From Baffinella frigidus (taxonomy: Eukaryota > Cryptophyceae > Cryptomonadales > Baffinellaceae): 11,597 nt of DNA. The stretch is from positions 510,875-522,471 of the forward strand of contig MU646545.1 of the NCBI GenBank assembly GCA_026770585.1, given 5' to 3'. The position numbers were made by a program, and so were the translations under genes. Under the pieces are notes generated by a model. It had not been told where the DNA came from. It worked only from the letters and a program-made list of their open reading frames with translations, and made no database searches. Of the stretch, positions 5,831 through 11,597 are shown in pieces. How positions within the stretch are numbered: the stretch's first letter is position 1; each line of letters opens with the position of its first letter.

Positions 5831-6002
5831 CCACCAGCCCTCACGGAAGGACCAAATCGTCGATTTTCGACCTTTTCCCCAAAAGTTGATTTGGTACCAA
5901 GACTGGGACTTAAGTTCACACAGCACCTCGTATTCGAGGTGCTGGCAAAGAAAATCTGAGGTCTGAAAATCGACGATCTGGTCCTTCCGTGAGTGTGGGT
6001 GG
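5831..6002. mobile_element. Foldback element G, about 172 bp
   Basis: The left arm (CTCACGGAAGGACCAAATCG from about 5840) pairs with the right arm (CGACGATCTGGTCCTTCCGT up to about 5990), with outer CCACC/GGTGG ends. At the centre is a perfect hairpin, CAGCACCTCG-TATT-CGAGGTGCTG, at 5921-5944. No target-site duplication is clear. The minus-strand reading frames of 98 and 157 codons over this region are produced by the repeats. Confidence 0.7.
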
Positions 6003-6239
6003 TCACCTGAAGGGTTCTCGGCGTGTTGCTGCACCACGCCAGAGCCTTGGAAGGGGTCGTCAAAAGTCAATTCCTCCTTAGGGCAGTGCTTTTCAAAAGT
6101 CAAAACCCGCTTCCTGACGCGGTCTTTGACTGATTTACCCCCTACTCCACTCTGGCGTGCCAGGTTCATGGGCAAATGGGAGTGTGGGTGGTCACCTGAA
6201 GGGTTCTCGGCGTGTTGCTGCAGGTTCATGGGCAAATGG
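5991..6239 (+). repeat. 43-bp direct repeat and 60-bp-period repeat around foldback H
   Basis: Positions 5991-6033 and 6180-6222 are identical (beginning GAGTGTGGGTGGTCACCTGA). CAGGTTCATGGGCAAATGG at 6161-6179 recurs at 6221-6239, a 60-bp shift. Together they show that the material on either side of foldback H was duplicated in steps. Confidence 0.85.
6034..6160. mobile_element. Foldback element H, about 126 bp, CACGCCAGAG ends
   Basis: CCACGCCAGAG at 6034-6044 is the inverse of CTCTGGCGTG at 6150-6159. The interior has CAAAAGTCAA twice (6061-6070 and 6094-6103). The terminal sequence is shared with the element at 8820-8945, so the two look like a family with conserved ends and a diverged interior. 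Confidence 0.6.
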
Positions 6240-6612
6240 CACGAAATCGGGCGCTTAGACAGCTGCTACCAGAAAGGACAGGTGCCTAAACCCTAAACCC
6301 TTCGCCCGAGGAACAAGGGCTCCTTTGCCAAAACCTGTTCGGGCTAAACGTCCTAGTTTCAGGAGGGGGGGGTCCCCGGAACCCACGCAGGGCTGGAGGG
6401 GGGGGTATTCAAAAGTCAATTTGTCAAGGGAAAATGGTATTCGAAAGTCGATTTTAGTCAGAAAACGGCTCCAAGGGCGACCCAATGGCTCCAAGGACGA
6501 CCCTGGAATACCCTACCCAAGAGCCTGGCGTGGATCCGGGGGTAGCGGACGCGTCTCAGTACAAACGCATACAACCACATGTTAAAATAGCCCCTTTGTC
6601 AGCCTCGAGTTC
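6240..6612 (+). other. Non-coding stretch with short tandem and telomere-like words
   Basis: A short CCTAAACCCTAAACCC tract is at about 6285-6300. CAAAAGTCAA occurs at 6410-6419. GGCTCCAAGG[G/A]CGACCC is repeated at 20-bp spacing (from 6467 and 6487). The G-runs at about 6364-6371 and 6398-6405 are unusual. Reading frames of 79 and 86 codons are unconvincing, and I see no gene. Confidence 0.6.
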
Positions 6613-6778
6613 ATAGGCGAACGTCCTGAAAACCGGGTAGTTGGGCCTACTGTTTTGTCTACGGTAGGCCGGAGGGGCCTTGGGGGGGGTCCTATGAAAC
6701 AATAGGTCCTAGGGGCCCCACGGCCTACCGTAGGCAATACCGTAGGCCTAATTACCCAGTTTTTAGGACGTTACCTAT
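6613..6778. mobile_element. Foldback element D, about 166 bp
   Basis: The ends ATAGGCGAACGTCC and GGACGTTACCTAT pair, and the arms continue through CCGGGTAGTTGGGCCTAC and the CTACGGTAGGCC core to a GGTCCT/AGGTCC centre. The two arms differ at many positions. It shares the CTACCGTAGG word with foldbacks C1 and C2 and the 61-bp tandem pair. No target-site duplication is certain. Confidence 0.72.
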
Positions 6779-6805
6779 TAGAGTGCGTGAGGGGGTGGGA
6801 GAGAG

Positions 6806-6890
6806 TCACCCGACACCCGACACCCGACACCCGACACCCGACACCCGGCACCCGACACCCGACACCCGACACCCGACACCCGACACTCTA
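6806..6890 (-). repeat. CCCGACA 7-bp tandem array
   Basis: About eleven units of CCCGACA follow one another with one CCCGGCA variant. The period equals that of the CCCTAAA telomere repeat, differing by two substitutions, so it could be an amplified telomere variant. Translations in every frame are simple heptad repeats without coding meaning. Confidence 0.9.
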
Positions 6891-6893
6891 CAA

Positions 6894-6957
6894 GACCAGC
6901 AACCATCCACCCCCGTTTCAGACCAGCAACCACCCACCCCCGTTTCAGACCAGCAAC
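6894..6957 (+). repeat. 27-bp minisatellite
   Basis: GACCAGCAACCATCCACCCC begins a 27-bp unit at 6894-6920, repeated at 6921-6947 with one change, then partially at 6948-6957. GACCAGCAAC recurs further right at about 7090, inside the flank of the partial D copy. Confidence 0.88.
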
Positions 6958-7007
6958 TATGCACCCTATTAGAGTGGGCAAGCAACACACACGCCCGGTA
7001 ACTTTGT

Positions 7008-7075
7008 GGTCCTAGGGGCCCCACGGCCTACCGTAGGCAATACCGTAGGCCCAATTACCCGGTTTTTAGGACGTT
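7008..7075 (+). mobile_element. Half copy of foldback D (D')
   Basis: These 68 bp match the right arm of D (6705-6772) almost exactly, but no left arm is present. The sequence CACGCCCGGTAACTTTGTGG just left of it reappears as CACGCCCTGTAACTTTGTGG at about 7095-7114, right of it, so the half element lies within a local duplication. Confidence 0.8.
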
Positions 7076-7129
7076 GCCCCATAAGAGTGGACCAGCAACA
7101 AACACGCCCTGTAACTTTGTGGCGGTATG

Positions 7130-7227
7130 TCTGTTTCATTGTGAAAGAGGCTTATTTAGGCAGGCTATGGGTGTTTTCATAGATTGGCGGCTAACATGTT
7201 GGTATTATTAAAGGGGTTTTTTTTCTC

Positions 7228-7261
<34 letters not shown>

Positions 7262-7280
7262 CGCGCGCGCGCGCTAAAAC
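7130..7280. repeat. AT-leaning spacer then (CT)n and (CG)n run
   Basis: Positions 7130-7222 hold no recognisable feature. A pure T8 run leads into CT repeats at 7223-7262, followed by CGCGCGCGCGCG at about 7262-7274 and then C-strand telomere-like repeats. The purine/pyrimidine asymmetry followed by alternating CG is typical of structure-prone DNA. Confidence 0.8.
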
Positions 7281-7425
7281 CCTAGACCCTAGACCCCAAA
7301 CCCTGAACCCTAAACCCCACACCCCGAACCCAACCCCCCAACCCAACCCCCCTAAACGTTCTTGACATGTACGCCTGAGGGACCCTAAACCCCAAACCCT
7401 GAACCCTGAACCCTGAACCGTAAGC
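7276..7425 (-). repeat. Degenerate CCCTAAA/CCCTGAA telomere-like tract
   Basis: Units such as CCCTAGA, CCCCAAA, CCCTGAA and CCCTAAA are mixed without homogenisation, apart from a short CCCTGAA run at about 7396-7416. The minus-strand frame reading GFGVWGLGFR is a direct translation of the heptads. Confidence 0.85.
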
Positions 7426-7454
7426 ATTCTTAACACGTGCACTTTCTTAACCAT

Positions 7455-7601
7455 CCACACGGTGGGCTACGAAGGTTTCGTTGGGGCCGGAATTCCGGAA
7501 TTCCGGGTGTAACGTGACCAATTTGCATTAGAAAAAGCCTTAAAGTTAATTGTCTTCAGGCAAGTTGACTTCTGATGAAAGGTTCGTAGTCCACCGTGTG
7601 G
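7455..7601. mobile_element. Foldback element N, 147 bp
   Basis: The outer arms (CCACACGGTGGGCTACGAAGG at the left, and TTCGTAGTCCACCGTGTGG at the right) pair over about 19-25 bases. The interior includes a perfect 20-bp palindrome, CCGGAATTCCGGAATTCCGG, at 7487-7506, plus a more AT-rich segment. No target-site duplication was found. Confidence 0.7.
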
Positions 7602-7629
7602 TACGCGATGTAAACAAGTAGGCTGGCGG

Positions 7630-7790
7630 GAATCCTAAACCCCAACCCCTGCGCCCCAAACCCTAAACCCTAAGCCCCAAACCCTCAACCCTAAACCCCA
7701 AACCCCAAACCCCAAACCCCAAACCCAAAACCCCAAACCCCAAACCCCAACCCCTAAATTTCAGGTGTGCAATGGGGGGGAGTATCAGTT
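7630..7790 (-). repeat. CCCCAAA-dominated telomere-variant tract
   Basis: After a few CCCTAAA units the array becomes nearly homogeneous CCCCAAA at about 7693-7750, in the same C-strand orientation and period 7. It ends at ATTTCAGG, before the first GTCGTCGAGG anchor of the next repeat system. Confidence 0.88.
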
Positions 7791-7799
7791 GCGGCGAGA

Positions 7800-8470
7800 C
7801 AGGGCCGGGAATGAGGTCGTCGAGGTGCTGAACCCTAAATCCTGAACCCGAAACCGTAAACCCGAAATCAGAAGCCAGAAACCCCAAACCCCACGCCCGA
7901 AATCAGAAGCCAGAAGCCCGAAACCCGAAACCCAGGGTTTTAGAGGGAATGAGGTCGTCGAGGTACTGAACACTAACCTCGAAACCCTAAACCCCAAACC
8001 CCAAACCCCAAACCCCAAACCCCAAAACCCCAAACCCCAAACCCCAAACCCCAAACCCCAAACCCTAAACCCTGAGTAAGCAAAATCCGGAGAGCCCCCC
8101 CCGGAATGAGGTCGTCGAGGTGTGCTAAACCCTAACCTCGAAACTTGAAACCGTAGACCTGAGATCAGAAGCCATAAACCCGAAAACCGAGACCCGAAAC
8201 CCGAAACCTAGGGTTTTAGAGGGAATGAATTCGTCGAGGTACTGAACCCTAACCTCAAAACCCCAAACCCCAAACCCCAAACCCCAAACCCCAAACCCTA
8301 AACCCCAAGTACGCAAAATCCGGAGAGCCCCCCCCGGAATGAGGTCGTCGAGGTTTGTTAAACCCTAACATCGAAACTCGAAACCGTGAACCCGAAATCC
8401 GGAACCCGAAATCCTAAACCCGAAACCCGAAATCTGGGGTTTAGAGGGAAGGAGGGCGTTGAGGTGTGCG
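7800..8470 (-). repeat. Higher-order repeat: GGAATGAGGTCGTCGAGGT anchor plus heptad blocks
   Basis: The 19-base anchor occurs at 7808, 7946, 8103, 8222 (variant), 8336 and 8447 (variant). Between anchors, homogeneous CCCCAAA blocks (about 7988-8068 and 8262-8305) alternate with CCCGAAA-type and irregular blocks. GCAAAATCCGGAGAGCCCCC precedes the anchors at 8103 and 8336. The composite unit is roughly 230-275 bp. It is non-coding; the Gly/Phe-rich frames are heptad artefacts. Confidence 0.85.
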
Positions 8471-8479
8471 GAACTCTGA

Positions 8480-8670
8480 CCTCGAAACCCGAAACCCGAA
8501 ACCCGAAACCAGAAACCAGAAACCAGAAACCATACATCAGAAGCCAGCAACCCGAAACCCGAAACCCGAAACCCGAAACCCGAAACCCGAAACCCGAAAC
8601 CCAAAACCCAAAACCCAAAACCCAAACCCGAAACCCGAAACCCGAAACCCGAAACCCGAAACCCTAACCA
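8480..8670 (-). repeat. CCCGAAA array with internal CCCAAAA block
   Basis: CCCGAAA repeats about seven to eight times before about 8600, is replaced by four CCCAAAA units at about 8600-8627, then resumes for about five more units. The register is 7 bp throughout, so whole blocks of one variant replaced another without a phase shift. Confidence 0.88.
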
Positions 8671-8746
8671 CCCTGCCCCACGGCATGCCAGGCCTCGCCC
8701 AAACCCCAAACGCCAACCCGTAAACCCTCAAATCGTAAACCCTAAC

Positions 8747-8747
8747 T

Positions 8748-8788
<41 letters not shown>

Positions 8789-8790
8789 CC
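8747..8790 (-). repeat. CCGAAAA array
   Basis: About five units of CCGAAAA lie directly left of foldback K. This is a fifth homogeneous heptad variant, again with period 7 and C-strand orientation. Confidence 0.85.
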
Positions 8791-8819
8791 TGAACCCTGG
8801 GGTATAGAGTACAAAACTA

Positions 8820-8945
8820 CCACGCCAGAGGGCTTGAAACATCCACTTTTGACATCTTTCAGGGGGAATCCCCTGAATACTTAAGTCAACGACGCCGGAT
8901 CTGGCGTGGATAAGGCGTCGGTTTCCCTCGAGCCCTCTGGCGTGG
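8820..8945. mobile_element. Foldback element K, 126 bp
   Basis: Fifteen perfect terminal bases, CCACGCCAGAGGGCT at 8820-8834, pair with AGCCCTCTGGCGTGG at 8931-8945. Internal hairpins are CAGGGG-GAAT-CCCCTG at 8860-8875 and GACGCC/GGCGTC at 8891-8919. The ends match foldback H. GTCAAAAGTGG (minus strand, about 8842-8852) resembles the CAAAAGTCAA word of other elements. Confidence 0.75.
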
Positions 8946-9180
8946 CATGGATGGGGGTGTGCAGGTACTCTGACTACACTCTAACTAAACCAAACTGAAC
9001 TCCAACTAAACTCCAACTAACTTTTGACTAAACATGGATGGGGATGTGAAGGTGCTGGCGTCCTTAACCCTGAACCGTTAGAGTTTAGTTGGAGTTTAGT
9101 TTGGTTTAGTTCGAGTCTAGTCAGAGTTTAGTTGGAGTTTTTTAAACCAAACTGAACTCCAACTAAACTCTAACTAAACC
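8946..9180. repeat. Inverted repeat L built from CCAACTAAACT-type units
   Basis: The segment from 8967 to about 9021 (AACTAAACCAAACTGAACTC and neighbours) is largely the reverse complement of 9077-9127, giving arms of about 50 bases. A direct partial third copy lies at about 9143-9180. CATGGATGGGG[G/A]TGTG occurs at 8946 and 9033. The AACTAAACTCC units resemble a drifted telomere array; whether L ever moved as an element is unclear. Confidence 0.7.
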
Positions 9181-9232
9181 TAAACCCTAAACCCTAAACC
9201 CTAAACCCTAAACCCTAAACCCTAAACCCGCA
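9178..9232 (-). repeat. Homogeneous CCCTAAA array
   Basis: About seven consecutive perfect CCCTAAA units form the cleanest canonical telomere-type block in the right half of the window. It flows into CCCGCACACA and the first copy of the roughly 211-bp repeat. Confidence 0.93.
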
Positions 9233-9239
9233 CACAAAC

Positions 9240-9650
9240 GACGCAGGTTTTTTGGAGAGAGTAACTAAGTTGATCACTTTCCACAAGGCCTAGGACCTGT
9301 TTACAGGGACTTTGAGAGGTTAATAAAATAAAATAATAAGAAGAAGACGAAGAAGAAGAAGACGAAGAAGAAGAAGAAAAAGCACAACAATAGCAACAAC
9401 AACAACAACAACAACAACAACAAACCTAACGTCTTCTCACTCTCTCAGGCGACGCAGGTTTTTCGGAGAGAGTAACTAAGTTGATCACTTTCCACAAGGC
9501 CTAGGACCTGTTTACAGGGACTTTGAGAGGTTAATAAAATAAAATAAAATAAGAAGAAGACGAAGAGGAAGAAGAAGAAGAAGACGAAGAAGTACAAACC
9601 TAAACCCTAAACCCGCACACAGGCGACGCAGGTTTTTCGGAGAGAGTCGG
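9240..9650 (+). repeat. Repeat of about 211 bp with A-rich, GAA and CAA tails (two full copies, one partial)
   Basis: Copies start with GACGCAGGTTTTT at 9240, 9451 and 9625. The first two share a roughly 75-base body (including AACTAAGTTGATCACTTTCC and AAGGCCTAGGACCTGTTTAC), then GAGGTTAATAAAATAAAATA and GAA/GAC runs; copy 1 adds a (CAA)n tract. The second differs by a T-to-C change and an extra AAAAT. AATAAA words and A-rich, length-variable tails resemble the 3' ends of short retroelements, but the tandem layout also fits a satellite. Confidence 0.8.
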
Positions 9651-9697
9651 ACCCCAGCCGCCAGGGCAGGTCTCGAAACCCCAATCCTTGATCCCAA

Positions 9698-9838
9698 CCC
9701 CACAGGCATTCAAATTAAATGCTCGGAATGCATACTTTTGGCGTCAGAAGTTGCCAGAAGTTGCCAATTAGGCCACTTCAGGCAGAATCTGACGCCAAAA
9801 GTGTGCATTTCGAGCATTTGATTTAAATGCCTGTGGGG
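9698..9838. mobile_element. Foldback element M, 141 bp
   Basis: The arms of about 50 bases begin CCCCACAGGCATTCAAATTA and end TTTAAATGCCTGTGGGG, with five or so mismatches. The inner boundary is TTTTGGCGTCAG/CTGACGCCAAAA. The loop has a duplicated AGAAGTTGCC. GATCCCAAC is found on both sides at slightly different distances, so a target-site duplication is not proven. Confidence 0.8.
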
Positions 9839-9839
9839 G

Positions 9840-10250
9840 TGAGATCCCAACCCTTGATCCCCTACACCCTACACCCTGACCCCCTGAACCCCAAACCCAC
9901 ACCTCTGAACCCAAACCCCTGAAATCCGACCCCAGACACTTGGGCAGGTTTCGACGCCCTCCTAAACCCCAAACCATAAACCTTGAACCCTAAACCCTGA
10001 ACCCTAAACCATGAACCACAAACCCTAAACCCTAAACCCTAAACCCCAAACCCTGACCTCCTCAAACTCAAACCTGAACCCCTGATACCCGGACGCCAAC
10101 CCCTGACCTCCAACCCCTAACCCCGAAACCCTACCCCCTAACCCCGAAACCCTACCCCCTAACCCCGAAACCCTAACCCCCAAACCCTGCACCCCGCCGT
10201 CCAATCCTCACACCCAACCTCAACCCTGCGCCCCGGATGGTGGTTGCAAG
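9840..10250 (-). repeat. Mixed telomere-like tract with a 21-bp unit
   Basis: Degenerate CCCTAAA/CCCTGAA words at 9960-10060 give way at 10117-10180 to a 21-bp unit, CTAACCCCGAAACCCTACCCC, present two full times plus a third with a changed end. Twenty-one is three heptads, so the unit is probably a telomere-variant trimer. No gene is seen. Confidence 0.85.
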
Positions 10251-10257
10251 AAACTAT

Positions 10258-10281
10258 TCTCGCTCGCTCTCTCTCTCTCAT

Positions 10282-10351
<70 letters not shown>

Positions 10352-10353
10352 AT

Positions 10354-10407
<54 letters not shown>

Positions 10408-10421
10408 TCTCTCTCTCTCTC
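10258..10421 (+). repeat. (CT)n microsatellite, about 160 bp
   Basis: CT repeats run almost without break; CATTCC interrupts twice (about 10279 and 10351) and CCCTC occurs at several points. The repeat of the interruption pattern suggests internal duplication. The Ser/Leu and Arg/Glu frames are artefacts. Confidence 0.95.
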
Positions 10422-10456
10422 TGCCCACCCGCAGCAAGCCTACGCTAGACCTGAAG

Positions 10457-10560
10457 GGGGTCAATCGCAAAAGTCAACTCACCTGGAACCTTGAGTTAAC
10501 TTTTGGCAGAATCCTGGGATTTCCAGGATTCTGCCCTTACGGCAACTTTTGATTGCCCCC
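10457..10560. mobile_element. Foldback element J, about 104 bp
   Basis: Outer ends GGGGGTCAATCGCAAAAGTC and AACTTTTGATTGCCCCCC pair with small gaps. At the centre is a perfect 13-base stem, GGCAGAATCCTGG/CCAGGATTCTGCC, at 10505-10517 and 10523-10535. It carries CAAAAGTCAA at 10468-10477. No clear target-site duplication was found. Confidence 0.7.
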
Positions 10561-10574
10561 CATCACGTCTAAAG

Positions 10575-10880
10575 TAGCCCTAACCCCTCATTCATAAACC
10601 CCAAACCCCAACCCTTCCCGCAGCGCCATAGCAAACCCTAACCCCTAATCCCCAAACCCAAAATCCCCAAACCTTAGCCCTAATCCCCAAACCCCAAACC
10701 CTAACCCCTAATCCCCAAACCCAAAACCCTAACCCCTAATCCCCAATCCCCCAGTCCCCAAACCTAAACCCTAATCCCCAAACCCAAAACCCCCAAACCT
10801 AACTCCTAATCCCCAAACCCCAAACCCCCAAACCTAACCCCTAATCCCTTAACCCCAAACCCTCAACCCCAAACCCTAAT
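10575..10880 (-). repeat. CCCTAATCCCCAAACC-type telomere-variant tract
   Basis: Words AACCCCTAATCCCCAAACCC recur at irregular spacing with extra C and A residues. The heptad register is looser than in the earlier arrays, and no gene or hairpin is seen. Confidence 0.85.
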
Positions 10881-11232
10881 CCCCACACCCTACGGCCCAA
10901 ACCCCAAACACTAAACCCTGAAGCCCTCACCACAGCCACGTCGCAAAAGCGTACATGCTGCCTGCCGAAGACCGCAAAAACTCCCCAGAGCAAACCCAAC
11001 CCCCAACCCCCAACCCCTAAACCCTCAACCCTACACCTTAAAACCTACACCCTACAATCTCAGGCCCCGCCCGAAAAAGCACCTAACAATGTTGGTCACG
11101 CCCCCAAACCCTAAACCCAAAACCCTCTCCCCACACCCTACGGCCCAAACCCCAAACACTAAATCCTGAAGCCCTCACCACAGCCACGTCGCAAAAGCGT
11201 ACATGCTGCCTGTCGAAGACTGCAAAAACTCC
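10881..11232 (+). repeat. 104-bp direct duplication (10881-10984 and 11129-11232)
   Basis: The two copies contain the non-telomeric segment GAAGCCCTCACCACAGCCAC followed by GTCGCAAAAGCGTACATGCT. They differ at three visible positions, each C in the first and T in the second. Telomere-like sequence (10985-11128) separates them. The segment has no open frame of note. Confidence 0.88.
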
Positions 11233-11411
11233 GTGTGGTAACCCCCCAAACGACCTTACAATGTATTGACTTTAATAATAGATTTGCTGGCTGTATAATA
11301 GATGTATAGACTGTTTAATACATGTATAGGCTGTATACTACATGTATAGGCTGTATAATACATGTATAGACTGTATAATAGACTGCAAAAACTCCGCGTG
11401 GTAACCCCCCA
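11218..11411 (+). repeat. 20-bp AT-rich minisatellite inside a split repeat
   Basis: GACTGCAAAAACTCCGYGTG plus GTAACCCCCC occurs at 11218-11247 and at 11382-11411. Between them, 11290-11381 contains four and a half units of [G/A]CTGTATAATACATGTATAG at an exact 20-bp period, preceded by AT-rich DNA. The low GC content contrasts sharply with the surroundings. Confidence 0.9.
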
Positions 11412-11597
11412 ACCCCAACCCCTAAACCTGAAACCCGAAACCCTAACCCCTAAACCCTAAACCCTAAACCCTAAACCCGAAACGCGAACCCAAACCCCTA
11501 AACCCCAAACCAGGTGGTACACACTGCTCGGCGGCCTCGTCAGGTTTCTAAACCCTAAACCCTAAACCCCAGACCCCAAACCCCAAACCCCAGACCC
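11412..11597 (-). repeat. Terminal CCCTAAA/CCCCAAA tract
   Basis: A short homogeneous CCCTAAA run is at about 11448-11478, followed by variants and a unique segment (CAGGTGGTACACACTGCTCG) before CCCTAAACCCTAAACCCC resumes at about 11550. The array continues to the window edge, so its true extent is unknown. Confidence 0.88.

Noticed and set aside
5762-6235. Minus-strand frame of 157 codons
   Set aside because: It runs through foldbacks G and H and a 43-bp duplication, so repeated peptide segments come from repeated DNA; no start context or domain supports it.
6806-6957. Possible CRISPR-like array
   Set aside because: The units are contiguous 7-bp and 27-bp tandem repeats with no unique spacers, in an apparently eukaryotic genome.
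7191-8842. Gly/Phe/Val-rich and Asn/Pro-rich reading frames on both strands
   Set aside because: The heptad repeats (multiples of 7 bp) create long stop-free frames with periodic translations; there is no sign of coding constraint.
9698-9848. GATCCCAAC on both sides of foldback M as a target-site duplication
   Set aside because: The word sits at different distances from the two ends and recurs in the local CCCAACCC-rich context, so chance or local repeat structure is enough.
10159-10552. Poly-Ser/Leu and poly-Arg/Glu reading frames across the long CT tract
   Set aside because: Microsatellite artefacts in all frames.

Overview
The window looks like eukaryotic nuclear DNA that is subtelomeric, or that carries interstitial telomere-like repeats. 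Plant/alga-type telomere repeats (TTTAGGG, or CCCTAAA on the other strand) and their 7-bp variants fill much of it. There are also long (GA)n and (CT)n tracts, many short foldback (inverted-repeat) elements, and very little coding sequence. One reading frame starts with a signal peptide whose cleavage site is followed directly by Phe (ATA/FSP) and then an Arg/Ser/Leu-rich stretch. That is the bipartite plastid-import signal of algae with a red-derived secondary plastid. I therefore infer a cryptophyte-like alga; other such algae are not excluded and the species is not determined.

Layout. 1-880: non-coding, with a direct repeat split by foldback element A1, foldback O, and a 61-bp tandem duplication. 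960-1640: GA microsatellites around a GC-rich island with a perfect 20-bp palindrome. 1640-3240: G-strand (TTTAGGG) telomere-like DNA in modules that share two recurring GC-rich motifs, invaded by foldbacks E, C1, B1, A2 and C2. 3240-3740: a switch zone with foldbacks F and Q, after which every telomere-like tract reads CCCTAAA. 3743-5389: the only gene-like island, with two divergent candidate genes separated by about 300 bp. The minus-strand one carries the plastid presequence; the plus-strand one is best modelled with one intron. 5331-6780: foldbacks P, B2, G, H and D. 6780-7130: a CCCGACA 7-mer array, a 27-bp minisatellite and half a copy of D. 7200-11597: C-strand telomere-variant arrays (CCCTAAA, CCCCAAA, CCCGAAA, CCCAAAA, CCGAAAA) in higher-order repeats, interrupted by foldbacks N, K, L, M and J, a roughly 211-bp repeat with A-rich and GAA/CAA tails, a long CT tract, a 104-bp duplication and a 20-bp AT-rich minisatellite.

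The main message is the repeat biology. About twenty short hairpin elements from more than a dozen families sit in telomere-like DNA. Several have 4-5 bp target-site duplications, and for two of them an uninterrupted copy of the target sequence lies in the same window. One family (B) shows matched base changes that preserve nested hairpins. The opposed G-strand and C-strand orientation resembles an ancient telomere-telomere junction. No transposase, rRNA, tRNA or CRISPR array was seen.
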